6,356 nucleotides of DNA, taken from NCBI GenBank assembly GCA_937960725.1, contig CALGOY010000321.1, forward strand, positions 1 through 6,356, written 5' to 3'. The notes beneath the pieces are model-generated. The model saw nothing but the letters and a program-made list of their open reading frames with translations, was not told the DNA's origin and searched no databases. Position numbers and translations under genes: made by a program. Source of the DNA: an uncultured Bacillota bacterium (GTDB lineage Bacteria; Bacillota; Clostridia; Caldicoprobacterales; UBA3941). Of the stretch, positions 1 to 6,356 are shown in pieces (positions within the stretch are counted from its first letter, which is position 1; the number at the start of each line of letters is the position of its first letter).

Positions 1-805
1 CATTCCCGTAGATAAATATGGGGTGATAAGTTTAGATGAATTTGAAGAGGCGCTTACAGAGGATACTATACTAGTGAGCATTATGCATGTAAACAACGAA
101 ATAGGCTCTATACAGCCTGTAGAATCGATCAAGCGATTGATTAATCAAAAAGCTCCCCAGGCTCTATTTCATGTAGACGCTGTCCAATCCTTTGGGAGAC
201 TAGATATCCGCCCTATAGAGTGGGATGTCGATCTTCTGTCTATAAGTGGACACAAGATCCATGGTCCAAAAGGAGTAGGGGCTCTGTATATAAAGAAAGG
301 GGTTTCAATCATGCCTCTGCAGTGGGGAGGAGGTCAAGAGAGGGGGATAAGGAGCGGTACTGAGAATCTACCTGGTATTGTAGGGTTAGGAGAAGCAGCT
401 AGATGGATTTCAGAAAAAGCAGAAAAGGAGCCTGACTACCTTCGCATGCTTAAAGACATATTGGTATCTGGCATACTTGAGCAGGTTCCTGAGGCAGTAA
501 TCAATGGGCCAAAGCCGGAAGATGGAGCCCCCCATATATTAAATATTAGTATACCTGGTATAAGGGGAGAAGTGCTGTTACATGTGCTAGAATCAAAGGG
601 TGTCTATGTAAGCACTGGTTCTGCCTGTTCTTCCCGCAGGGCGCGAATTAGCCATGTGCTTGAGGCCATTGGTGTTTCGAGAGATGTGGCGGAAGGTTCA
701 ATAAGGCTTAGCCTGTCCTATATAAATAATGAAGATGAAATGCGGCTTGTACCTGGAATACTGAGAAAATCAATCGATCAAGTTAAGCGATTTACGAGGA
801 GGTAG
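1..805 (+). CDS. Cysteine desulfurase, NifS/IscS family (5' end outside window)
   Basis: PLP-dependent cytosolic enzyme that takes sulfur from L-cysteine, releasing alanine, and holds it as an enzyme persulfide for transfer. About 267 codons are visible, reading from base 2; family members have about 380-390 residues, so roughly 115-120 N-terminal residues lie upstream. The GTG at 23 is an internal valine, because family-like sequence (IPVDKYGVISLDEFEEAL) runs through it from base 2. Visible motifs: NNEIGSIQP; HVDAVQS, whose Asp (codon 176-178) and Gln (185-187) contact PLP; SGHKIHGPKG with the PLP-binding Lys (254-256); and the mobile loop STGSACSS with the catalytic Cys (626-628). The stop overlaps the Shine-Dalgarno of the next gene, thiI, so the two are probably co-translated. 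By analogy with Bacillus NifZ-ThiI, it is probably a dedicated sulfur donor for ThiI rather than a general Fe-S desulfurase. Family assignment is firm; the dedicated role is inferred. Confidence 0.95.
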   Translation, partial: IPVDKYGVISLDEFEEALTEDTILVSIMHVNNEIGSIQPVESIKRLINQKAPQALFHVDAVQSFGRLDIRPIEWDVDLLSISGHKIHGPKGVGALYIKKGVSIMPLQWGGGQERGIRSGTENLPGIVGLGEAARWISEKAEKEPDYLRMLKDILVSGILEQVPEAVINGPKPEDGAPHILNISIPGIRGEVLLHVLESKGVYVSTGSACSSRRARISHVLEAIGVSRDVAEGSIRLSLSYINNEDEMRLVPGILRKSIDQVKRFTRR

Positions 806-813
806 ATAACATG
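797..813 (+). promoter_or_regulatory. Ribosome binding site and start of thiI fusion
   Basis: AGGAGGT at 797-803 lies 7-8 bases before the ATG at 811 and includes the first base of the desulfurase stop codon TAG (803-805). This near-perfect site decides the ATG at 811 over the in-frame ATG at 820, and it implies translational coupling of the desulfurase and thiI. Confidence 0.85.
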
Positions 814-3717
814 GAAAATATGGATAAGGTAATTCTTGTAAGGTATGGAGAGATTCATCTGAAAGGGCAGAATCGCCCTTTCTTTGAAAATACACTTATT
901 TCTAATATAAAAAAGGCTCTAAAGGATTTTCCTGAGATAAAAGTAGTAAAACAGCAGGGGAGGATATATATAGAAAATGTAGTAGATGAACAGGCAGTTT
1001 TGGACAGGCTGTCTAGGGTGTTTGGCATAATATCTATGAGCCCAGCTTGGAAAGTGGATAAAGAAATGGGTCAGATAAAAAATATGCTAAAGCATGTTAT
1101 GGAAAAAGCTTTAGAGAGGCGGGAAGAAGCCAGCTTCAAAGTTGAATCCAGGCGTGCCGACAAGAAATTTCCATTAAATTCAATGGAGCTTAATCGGCAG
1201 ATGGGCGGATTTTTGTTGAGACAATTTCCTCAATTAAAGGTAGATGTGCATAATCCCGATATTATGCTCCAGCTGGAGATTAGGGAATTTGCTTATGCTT
1301 ATTATGAAAATGTCCCAGGGGTTGGTGGAATGCCTGTAGGCACCAGCGGGAAAGCAACGCTTCTACTATCCGGCGGTATCGATAGCCCTGTAGCAGGCTG
1401 GATGATTGCAAAGAGGGGAGTAGAGCTATCGGCAGTTCATTTTCACAGCTTCCCATATACTAGCGATAAATCCAAAGAGAAGGTATTGGATTTGGCTAGG
1501 ATTTTAACCCGGTATTGCGGCTCTATGAAGGTATATGTAGTGCCCTTTACAGAAATCCAACAGGAACTATATGAAAAATGTCCTGACAGCCAGCTTACTA
1601 TTCTAATGAGAAGATTTATGATGAAGATTGCTGAGGCTATAGCTAAAGAGGAAGGCTCTAAAGCCCTTATAACAGGGGAGAGCTTAGGTCAAGTAGCCAG
1701 CCAAACTATAGAAAGTCTGGTGGTGACTAATAGCGCTGTAGAAATGCCTGTATTTAGGCCGCTGATAGGCTTTGATAAACAGGAGATTATGGATCTGGCG
1801 AAAAAAATTGACACCTATGAAACCTCCATTCTTCCCTACGAAGATTGCTGTACCATTTTTGTGCCAAAGCATCCTGTAACCCATCCTAAGCTTGAAGCTA
1901 TCGTAAAATCTGAGCAGCTGATCGATAGCGAGTATTTAATAGAGCAGGCCCTAAACAATGTAGAAGTACATGATCTAGAAGAAGAGAGGTTGAAAAAGAT
2001 GGCTAATATTGCTCAGCTAAAAAGAGCTCTCGAAAGGATAGATGGAAAAGGATATAAAGCTTATAAAGATATTCAAGGTAGCTATAATTTTGATAATTTT
2101 ACATTGCATATAGATTATGTCCAGGGGGATCCTTTTGCATCCCCATCCAGGATAAGGGTTGTAGTTCCTCAACATGTGGCAAAAATTCCCCTTCATTTAT
2201 TTGACACACCGGAAAAGTGCAGGGGATTAGAGGACTATTTGACTCGAAAGCTTCGAGATAATATATATAAGATTGTTAAAGGAAACAGGGGCACGGGTAA
2301 AAGTGGCATGATATCTGTAATCTCTGTAGGACAGGAAATTCTTAAGAGGACTTCGGTATTAGTAACTCCTGAGCAGGTAGAAGCCCGGCTAAGCGTGGGG
2401 CTACCGGCCCGGGGACGGAGAATATTAGCCGGGCAGGCTATAGATATGCTTACAGGGGAGCTGCCCAAGCTAATAGAAGCTTCTCTCTTTTATGAAAACT
2501 TAGATAGAAACGCAGTCGAGAGACACGTGGCAACAGCTGAAGACCAATGGGTTTTAAGGAAAAAGATTGCAGAGATGGGATTGGTAGCTTTTGTAGCCAA
2601 CGGATCCATCTTACCAAGGAAGAGCGGCGTTGATGACCGACCGATGGACAGGGGGGCTATCCCCTTTAAGTCCCCTGCAGAACTGGAAGTTGAGATAGAG
2701 CTTCCCAATAGAGGTATAATATCCGGCATGGGAATACCCAAGGGGGTTACCCTCATCGTGGGTGGTGGATACCATGGCAAATCCACCCTTCTTCGTGCTA
2801 TAGAAAGGGGAGTATACGATCATATCCCTGGAGATGGTAGAGAGATGGTAGTCACCATAGATAATGCAGTTAAGATCAGGGCTGAAGACGGACGGAGCGT
2901 AGAAAAAGTCGATATTAGCCCTTTTATAAACAATCTGCCTAACGGAGAAACAACTAAAGCTTTTAGCACGGAAAACGCCAGCGGAAGCACTTCCCAAGCG
3001 GCTAATATTATGGAAGCGTTGGAGCTAGGCTGTACTCTTTTGCTGCTTGATGAGGATACCAGCGCAACGAATTTTATGATAAGGGATGCTCGGATGCAAA
3101 AATTGGTGCCGAAGGGCTCGGAACCAATTACCCCTTTTATAGATAGGGTTAGAACGCTGTATGACAAGCTGGGCGTTTCAACCATTTTAGTGTTGGGGGG
3201 CTCTGGCGATTATCTAGACGTTGCCAATACAGTTATAATGATGGAAAATTATATACCAAAAGACGTAACGCAAAAGGCAAAGAAGATCGCAGAAGAATTC
3301 CCAACCGATAGAGAGAAAGATAGTGAAAATACATCTATAGCAATAACCCATAGAATACCTCTGCCTCAAAGCCTTTCACTAGCTGGTACGAAAAAGAAAG
3401 TAAAATCCAGAGGGGTCGATACTATTCAATATGGTCATACAAATTTAATATTAGATGATTTAGAACAGCTTGTAGATGAGAACCAAACTAAAGCTATAGC
3501 GGACATAATCCAATATGCCATTAAAAAATATATAGATGGAAAAGCTACTTTAAAAGAGATAGTAGAGAAGATAGAAATGGATATTGAAAAGAATGGGCTA
3601 GATATAATATCTCCATTTTATGGGATGCATCCTGGAGATTATGCTAAACCCCGTCCTATGGAGATAGCAGGAGCTATTAACAGGCTTAGGATATTGAAAG
3701 TGAAGCAAAAGATATAG
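811..3717 (+). CDS. thiI: ThiI tRNA 4-thiouridine synthase fused to an ABC-class ATPase
   Basis: One uninterrupted 968-codon frame encodes two whole proteins. Residues 1-~396 are ThiI, which adenylates U8 of tRNA and replaces its oxygen with sulfur, and may also supply sulfur for thiamine: an N-terminal ferredoxin-like domain (ILVRYGEIHLKGQNRPFFE), a THUMP RNA-binding domain (~60-165), then the PP-loop ATP-pyrophosphatase with SGGIDS at 187-192, GESLGQVASQT, and PYEDCC with C346/C347. By alignment C346 matches the sulfur-carrying Cys344 of E. coli ThiI. The C-terminal rhodanese domain of E. coli ThiI is absent, as in Bacillus, which fits a desulfurase partner encoded directly upstream. Residues ~397-968 are a COG3044-type ATPase (separate entry). 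ThiI normally ends near residue 385-400, so the protein is more than twice the usual length. Whether it is made as one chain or the open junction is a frameshift artefact cannot be told from this sequence. Confidence 0.93.
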   Translation: MENMDKVILVRYGEIHLKGQNRPFFENTLISNIKKALKDFPEIKVVKQQGRIYIENVVDEQAVLDRLSRVFGIISMSPAWKVDKEMGQIKNMLKHVMEKALERREEASFKVESRRADKKFPLNSMELNRQMGGFLLRQFPQLKVDVHNPDIMLQLEIREFAYAYYENVPGVGGMPVGTSGKATLLLSGGIDSPVAGWMIAKRGVELSAVHFHSFPYTSDKSKEKVLDLARILTRYCGSMKVYVVPFTEIQQELYEKCPDSQLTILMRRFMMKIAEAIAKEEGSKALITGESLGQVASQTIESLVVTNSAVEMPVFRPLIGFDKQEIMDLAKKIDTYETSILPYEDCCTIFVPKHPVTHPKLEAIVKSEQLIDSEYLIEQALNNVEVHDLEEERLKKMANIAQLKRALERIDGKGYKAYKDIQGSYNFDNFTLHIDYVQGDPFASPSRIRVVVPQHVAKIPLHLFDTPEKCRGLEDYLTRKLRDNIYKIVKGNRGTGKSGMISVISVGQEILKRTSVLVTPEQVEARLSVGLPARGRRILAGQAIDMLTGELPKLIEASLFYENLDRNAVERHVATAEDQWVLRKKIAEMGLVAFVANGSILPRKSGVDDRPMDRGAIPFKSPAELEVEIELPNRGIISGMGIPKGVTLIVGGGYHGKSTLLRAIERGVYDHIPGDGREMVVTIDNAVKIRAEDGRSVEKVDISPFINNLPNGETTKAFSTENASGSTSQAANIMEALELGCTLLLLDEDTSATNFMIRDARMQKLVPKGSEPITPFIDRVRTLYDKLGVSTILVLGGSGDYLDVANTVIMMENYIPKDVTQKAKKIAEEFPTDREKDSENTSIAITHRIPLPQSLSLAGTKKKVKSRGVDTIQYGHTNLILDDLEQLVDENQTKAIADIIQYAIKKYIDGKATLKEIVEKIEMDIEKNGLDIISPFYGMHPGDYAKPRPMEIAGAINRLRILKVKQKI
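1984..2001 (+). promoter_or_regulatory. Candidate internal ribosome binding site and start for the ATPase module
   Basis: GAGAGG (1984-1989) is followed nine bases later by an in-frame ATG (1999-2001), coding for M397 of the fusion, exactly where homology to the free-standing ATPase family begins. It may be a relic of a separate gene start or still be used to make the ATPase alone. The spacing is acceptable but slightly long. Confidence 0.45.
1999..3717 (+). other. ABC-class ATPase module (COG3044/PF09818-like), C-terminal part of ThiI fusion
   Basis: Counting from M397, this part is 572 residues, about the length of free-standing predicted ATPases of the ABC class. Recognisable in order: an N-terminal region with GDPFASPSR; GNRGTGKSG (491-499), itself shaped like a P-loop, followed by GQEILKRTSV; the ABC Walker A GGGYHGKST (651-659); a signature-like loop ENASGSTSQA (721-730); Walker B LLLLDE (743-748) running into DTSATNFMIRD; then VLGGSGDYLDVANTVIMM and DVTQKAKK. 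These fit the family well and all nucleotide-site residues appear intact. No membrane segments are evident, so it is probably a soluble ATPase and not a transporter. The bacterial function is not known to me; the trypanosome relative MRB1590 is an RNA-binding ABC-fold protein of mitochondrial RNA editing. An RNA-related job beside ThiI is therefore plausible but inferred. Confidence 0.88.
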
Positions 3718-3727
3718 CTTGAATATA

Positions 3728-3756
3728 TTGATAAAAAGTATGAGTGGTGATAAAAT
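3728..3756 (+). promoter_or_regulatory. Sigma-A-type promoter of the J-protein/clpB operon
   Basis: A -35 box TTGATA (3728-3733) and a -10 box TAAAAT (3751-3756) are separated by exactly 17 bases, and TGA directly before the -10 makes an extended -10 (TGN). Transcription would begin near 3763, just before the CtsR operator. The -35 starts ten bases after the stop of the thiI fusion, and no terminator hairpin is seen between them, so some read-through from upstream is likely. Confidence 0.75.
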
Positions 3757-3768
3757 AGAAATATCTAA

Positions 3769-3785
3769 AGTCAAAGAAAGTCAAA
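3769..3785 (+). promoter_or_regulatory. CtsR heat-shock repressor operator
   Basis: AGTCAAAGAAAGTCAAA is a direct heptad repeat with a 3-base spacer and matches the known CtsR consensus (A/G)GTCAAANAN(A/G)GTCAAA at every position. It lies a few bases downstream of the predicted transcription start, where bound CtsR would block initiation or clearance. CtsR controls clp genes in Gram-positive bacteria and is inactivated by heat or protein stress. The presence of clpB in the operon downstream makes this assignment strong. The ctsR gene itself is not in the window. Confidence 0.9.
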
Positions 3786-3819
3786 GTAGAAGTGTGCCAG
3801 CTTAACTTTAAAAGGCATG

Positions 3820-3837
3820 GGAGAAGGTGATAGTTTG
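3820..3837 (+). promoter_or_regulatory. Ribosome binding site selecting the TTG start
   Basis: GGAGAAGGTGA (3820-3830) is a good Shine-Dalgarno ending four bases before TTG at 3835. The competing in-frame ATG at 3817 has only AAAAGG ending one base away (3810-3815), which is too close to work, and that ATG sits directly upstream of and partly within the better site. Confidence 0.75.
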
Positions 3838-4791
3838 GAATATAAGGATTATTATAAAATACTAGGAGTATCAAGAGATGCAACCCAAGATGAGATAAAA
3901 AAGGCATATAGAAAACTAGCCAAGAAATACCATCCCGATGCAAATAAAAACAATCCTGAGGCTGAAAAACGCTTTAAAGAAATTAGCGAAGCTTATGAGG
4001 TGCTGAAAGATCCTGAAAAGCGGAGAAAATATGATGCATTTGGCAGCAGTTTCAACTTTCAAAACGGCATGAATTTTGATCCTTCTCAGTTCGGCTGGAG
4101 GACGAGGACCTATACCAGCGGAACTGGTGGCTTTAGCGACTTCTTCAATATGTTTTTTGGAGAAGGCAGCATTGATCTAGATGAGATATTTGCTGGCTTT
4201 CAGACCAGAAGAAATCCTTTTGGTTCAACAGGAACCACATTCCATTCCTTTGATGGCAGAATGGGCAGCAGGGTTCGAGATAGCGAATTGGAAATAGAAA
4301 TTGGATTAAAAGAAGCTTATCAAGGAACAAGTAGAACTATATCAGTCAGAACCCAGGAAGGCGTGGCTCGGAAGATTAGGGTAAAGATACCCGCCGGAGT
4401 TATGGAAGGGGACAGAATTAGGCTTAGGGGCCAGGGGGCCCGTGGGGGAGATTTGAATATTATAGTCAAGATAAAGGAAGAAGAAGGGCTAAAATTACAA
4501 GGCCTCGATATTATCAAGGAGCTACCTGTAGCTCCTTGGGAAGCTGCCTTAGGAGAGAAGGTGCAGATTGAAACCCTGGAAGGTCAAAGCATAGCTGTAC
4601 GCCTTCCCTCAGGTATATCATCGGGGCAGAGGCTAAGGATTCCCAAAAAAGGCTATAGAAATCGCAATGGAGAGCAAGGGGATTTGTATGTTGTTGTAAA
4701 GATCGTTATGTCGAAAGATATTACCCAGCAGGAAAAAGAGCTCTATATGCAGCTTAGGGATATAGCTCAATGGAATCCAAGGAGGGGTTAG
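3835..4791 (+). CDS. J-domain co-chaperone, class B (CbpA-like, no zinc finger)
   Basis: Cytosolic Hsp40 that captures unfolded or aggregated protein, hands it to DnaK and stimulates DnaK's ATPase. From TTG the product is 318 residues. This start puts the HPD motif at 33-35, the same position as in E. coli DnaJ, and gives the typical opening [12 protein letters not shown]; the ATG at 3817 would add six non-conserved residues. Order: J domain (~2-66), Gly/Phe-rich linker with [12 protein letters not shown], then two beta-sandwich substrate-binding domains ([19 protein letters not shown]..., [15 protein letters not shown]) and the final [26 protein letters not shown] block. There is no cysteine anywhere, so the CxxCxGxG zinc repeats of true DnaJ are missing. 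It has its own promoter and CtsR operator and is followed by clpB after three bases, which suggests a J-protein specialised for feeding the disaggregase during stress. I give no symbol because class B members are named inconsistently. Confidence 0.93.
   Translation: MEYKDYYKILGVSRDATQDEIKKAYRKLAKKYHPDANKNNPEAEKRFKEISEAYEVLKDPEKRRKYDAFGSSFNFQNGMNFDPSQFGWRTRTYTSGTGGFSDFFNMFFGEGSIDLDEIFAGFQTRRNPFGSTGTTFHSFDGRMGSRVRDSELEIEIGLKEAYQGTSRTISVRTQEGVARKIRVKIPAGVMEGDRIRLRGQGARGGDLNIIVKIKEEEGLKLQGLDIIKELPVAPWEAALGEKVQIETLEGQSIAVRLPSGISSGQRLRIPKKGYRNRNGEQGDLYVVVKIVMSKDITQQEKELYMQLRDIAQWNPRRG
4515..4538. repeat. Perfect 11-bp inverted repeat inside the J-protein gene
   Basis: CAAGGAGCTAC (4515-4525) and its exact complement GTAGCTCCTTG (4528-4538) flank the two bases CT. 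It lies in codons for the conserved KELPVAPW segment of the second substrate-binding domain. In the mRNA, opening two or three inner pairs would give a stable hairpin. There is no T-run after it, so it is not an intrinsic terminator. It may be chance. Confidence 0.6.
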
Positions 4792-4797
4792 TCAATG
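4781..4797 (+). promoter_or_regulatory. Ribosome binding site of clpB
   Basis: GGAGGGG (4781-4787), inside the last codons of the J-protein gene, lies seven bases before ATG 4795. The J-protein stop (4789-4791) falls between the two, so ribosomes finishing the first gene can start directly on clpB. Confidence 0.8.
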
Positions 4798-6356
4798 AAT
4801 ATAGACAGATTTACAGAGAGAGCCCGAGAAGTTATATTTGATACTCAGAGCATAGCAATCGGCCTAGGCCAGCAAGAAGTGGACTTAGAACACCTACATT
4901 TGGCGCTTCTGCAGCAGGAGGAGGGCCTAATACCTAGGATTTTAAAAGGCATGAATGTCGATATAGAACAATACAGAGCTGACTTGCAAAGGGAAGTCGA
5001 AAGGCGCCCGAAGGTATCCGGTAACGTGCAGCCATATATGTCCAGAAGGCTCAGCGAAGCCCTTATTAAAGCCCGACAGCAAGCCAAAGAAGTTTTCAAA
5101 GATCAATATGTAAGCGTAGAACATCTATACATTGCAGTGATTGAGGATAGAGGGGATTTTACAAGACAAATATTAAATCGATACGGGATAACAAAGGACA
5201 AATTTCTAAAGCATCTGGCTGAAGTAAGAAAAAATCAGCGAATAACCAGCCAAAATCCTGAAGCTACTTATGATGCATTGAGAAGATATGGCCGGGAATT
5301 GGTGGAGGAGGCTAGAAAAAACAAGCTGGATCCGGTTATAGGTAGGGATGAAGAAATACGGAGGATAATACAGATATTGAGCCGTAGAACAAAAAACAAT
5401 CCAGTATTAATTGGAGAGCCGGGGGTTGGAAAAACTGCAGTGGTAGAGGGACTGGCCCAGAGAATTTTGAAGGGAGATGTGCCTCAATCCCTGAAAGATA
5501 AGAAAATATTTGCTTTAGATATGGGCTCCTTAATTGCGGGGGCAAAATATAGGGGTGAATTTGAAGAAAGGCTCAAAGCAGTCCTTAAGGAGATACAGGA
5601 GTCAAAGGGCGAAATTTTACTATTTATCGATGAACTTCATACTATCGTAGGGGCTGGTAGAACCGATGGCGCTATGGATGCGGGGAATATATTAAAACCA
5701 ATGCTAGCACGAGGAGAACTCCACTGCATAGGGGCCACTACTTTAGATGAGTATCGCCAATATATCGAAAAAGATGCAGCTCTTGAAAGGCGCTTTCAGC
5801 CAGTATTGATAGATCAGCCTACTGTGGAAGATACCATTTCTATCTTGCGAGGGCTTAAAGAAAAATTTGAAATCCACCATGGAGTAAGGATACAGGATAG
5901 TGCATTGATTGAGGCGGCGGTTTTATCCAATAGGTATATTACCGATCGATTTTTGCCGGATAAAGCTATTGATTTAATAGACGAAGCGGCTGCCATGCTT
6001 AGGGTGGAGATAGACAGCATGCCGGCTGAGCTGGATGAAATTACCCGCAGGATAATGCAGCTGGAGATAGAGCGGGAAGCTTTGAAGAAAGAAGGAGACA
6101 AGGCATCGCAGCAGAGGCTTGAGAATATTGTCAAAGAGATATACAATTTAAAGGAAAAATCTCATTCTATGATAGCCCAATGGGAGAGCGAAAAGAAATC
6201 TATACAGAGGATAAAGGAAATAAAGCAGGAGATAGAAAAGGCGAGGGAAGAGCTGGAGCAGGCGGAAAGACAATATGATCTTAATAAGATGGCGGAGCTT
6301 CAATATGGAAGGCTACCCGCTCTTTACAAAGAGTTGGATGAGATTCGAGCTAAAAT
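4795..6356 (+). CDS. clpB: ClpB (Hsp100) disaggregase, 3' end outside window
   Basis: AAA+ hexamer that, with DnaK and a J-protein, threads aggregated proteins through its pore to resolubilise them. The frame is open from ATG 4795 to the window end: 520 codons of a normal ~860. Seen in order: the N domain with two Clp_N repeats (~1-145); linker [23 protein letters not shown]1 with Walker A GEPGVGKT (207-214), pore-loop segment [12 protein letters not shown], Walker B LLFIDE (275-280) and arginine-finger ALERRF (R332/R333); then [12 protein letters not shown] and a long charged coiled coil (~405 to the end). That long middle domain separates ClpB from ClpC, ClpA and ClpE. NBD2 lies beyond the edge. 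Catalytic residues visible are intact and at E. coli-like positions. It shares the CtsR-controlled transcript with the J-protein directly upstream, its functional partner. Confidence 0.97.
   Translation, partial: MNIDRFTERAREVIFDTQSIAIGLGQQEVDLEHLHLALLQQEEGLIPRILKGMNVDIEQYRADLQREVERRPKVSGNVQPYMSRRLSEALIKARQQAKEVFKDQYVSVEHLYIAVIEDRGDFTRQILNRYGITKDKFLKHLAEVRKNQRITSQNPEATYDALRRYGRELVEEARKNKLDPVIGRDEEIRRIIQILSRRTKNNPVLIGEPGVGKTAVVEGLAQRILKGDVPQSLKDKKIFALDMGSLIAGAKYRGEFEERLKAVLKEIQESKGEILLFIDELHTIVGAGRTDGAMDAGNILKPMLARGELHCIGATTLDEYRQYIEKDAALERRFQPVLIDQPTVEDTISILRGLKEKFEIHHGVRIQDSALIEAAVLSNRYITDRFLPDKAIDLIDEAAAMLRVEIDSMPAELDEITRRIMQLEIEREALKKEGDKASQQRLENIVKEIYNLKEKSHSMIAQWESEKKSIQRIKEIKQEIEKAREELEQAERQYDLNKMAELQYGRLPALYKELDEIRAK

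Noticed and set aside
23..25. GTG as the start of the cysteine desulfurase
   Set aside because: The frame is open and family-like back to base 2 (IPVDKYG), and conserved N-terminal parts of the fold are missing, so the gene is cut by the window edge and GTG is an internal valine.
2125..2144. GGGGAT / ATCCCC inverted repeat with an 8-base loop
   Set aside because: It falls on codons for the GDPFASPSR motif of the ATPase, has only six pairs and no T-run, so it is explained by coding constraint.
2611..2997. 128-codon open frame on the - strand
   Set aside because: It lies opposite the conserved nucleotide-binding motifs of the ATPase, has no recognisable protein similarity or ribosome binding site that I can see, and is best explained as a shadow. 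The shorter - strand frames elsewhere were rejected for the same reason.
3718..3834. Searched for a CIRCE element or an intrinsic terminator between the fusion gene and the J-protein gene
   Set aside because: No TTAGCACTC/GAGTGCTAA pair and no GC-rich hairpin with a T-run is present; the only pairing (AAAGT with ACTTT) is five bases and weak.
3686..3943. 85-codon - strand frame crossing the intergenic region
   Set aside because: It runs through the promoter, CtsR operator and J domain on the opposite strand, and its composition looks like a translated AT-rich complement rather than a real protein.

Overview
The window looks like chromosomal DNA from an anaerobic, low-to-mid-GC Firmicute, most likely class Clostridia. 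The evidence is AT-leaning codon use rich in ATA, AGA and AGG, strong Shine-Dalgarno sites, a rhodanese-less (Bacillus-type) ThiI next to a NifS-family desulfurase, and a perfect CtsR operator. I cannot name a genus. Every supported gene lies on the + strand; I see no tRNA, rRNA, mobile element or CRISPR array.

Left block (1-3717), sulfur transfer to tRNA: the 3' two thirds of a NifS/IscS-type cysteine desulfurase (start lies outside the window) is followed five bases later by a 968-codon ORF. The first ~396 residues of that ORF are a complete ThiI (tRNA 4-thiouridine synthase). The remaining ~572 residues are a complete predicted ABC-class ATPase (COG3044/PF09818-like, related to the RNA-binding MRB1590 of trypanosomes). 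The desulfurase would load a persulfide and pass it to ThiI; the role of the attached ATPase is unknown. The junction looks like a former gene boundary: both other frames stop just before it, and a Shine-Dalgarno-like GAGAGG plus an in-frame ATG sit exactly where the ATPase begins. It is therefore either a recent in-frame fusion or a frameshift (sequencing error or real indel) that removed the thiI stop.

Control region (3718-3834): a strong vegetative promoter (TTGATA, 17-bp spacer, extended -10 TGATAAAAT) is followed at once by AGTCAAA-GAA-AGTCAAA, an exact match to the CtsR heat-shock repressor operator. No terminator is visible between the left block and this promoter.

Right block (3835-6356), protein disaggregation: a zinc-finger-less (class B, CbpA-like) J-domain co-chaperone, probably started from TTG, and three bases after its stop a clpB gene cut off by the window end after 520 codons (N domain, NBD1 and most of the middle coiled-coil domain). 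Together they form a stress-inducible J-protein/ClpB disaggregase operon, with DnaK presumably supplied from elsewhere.
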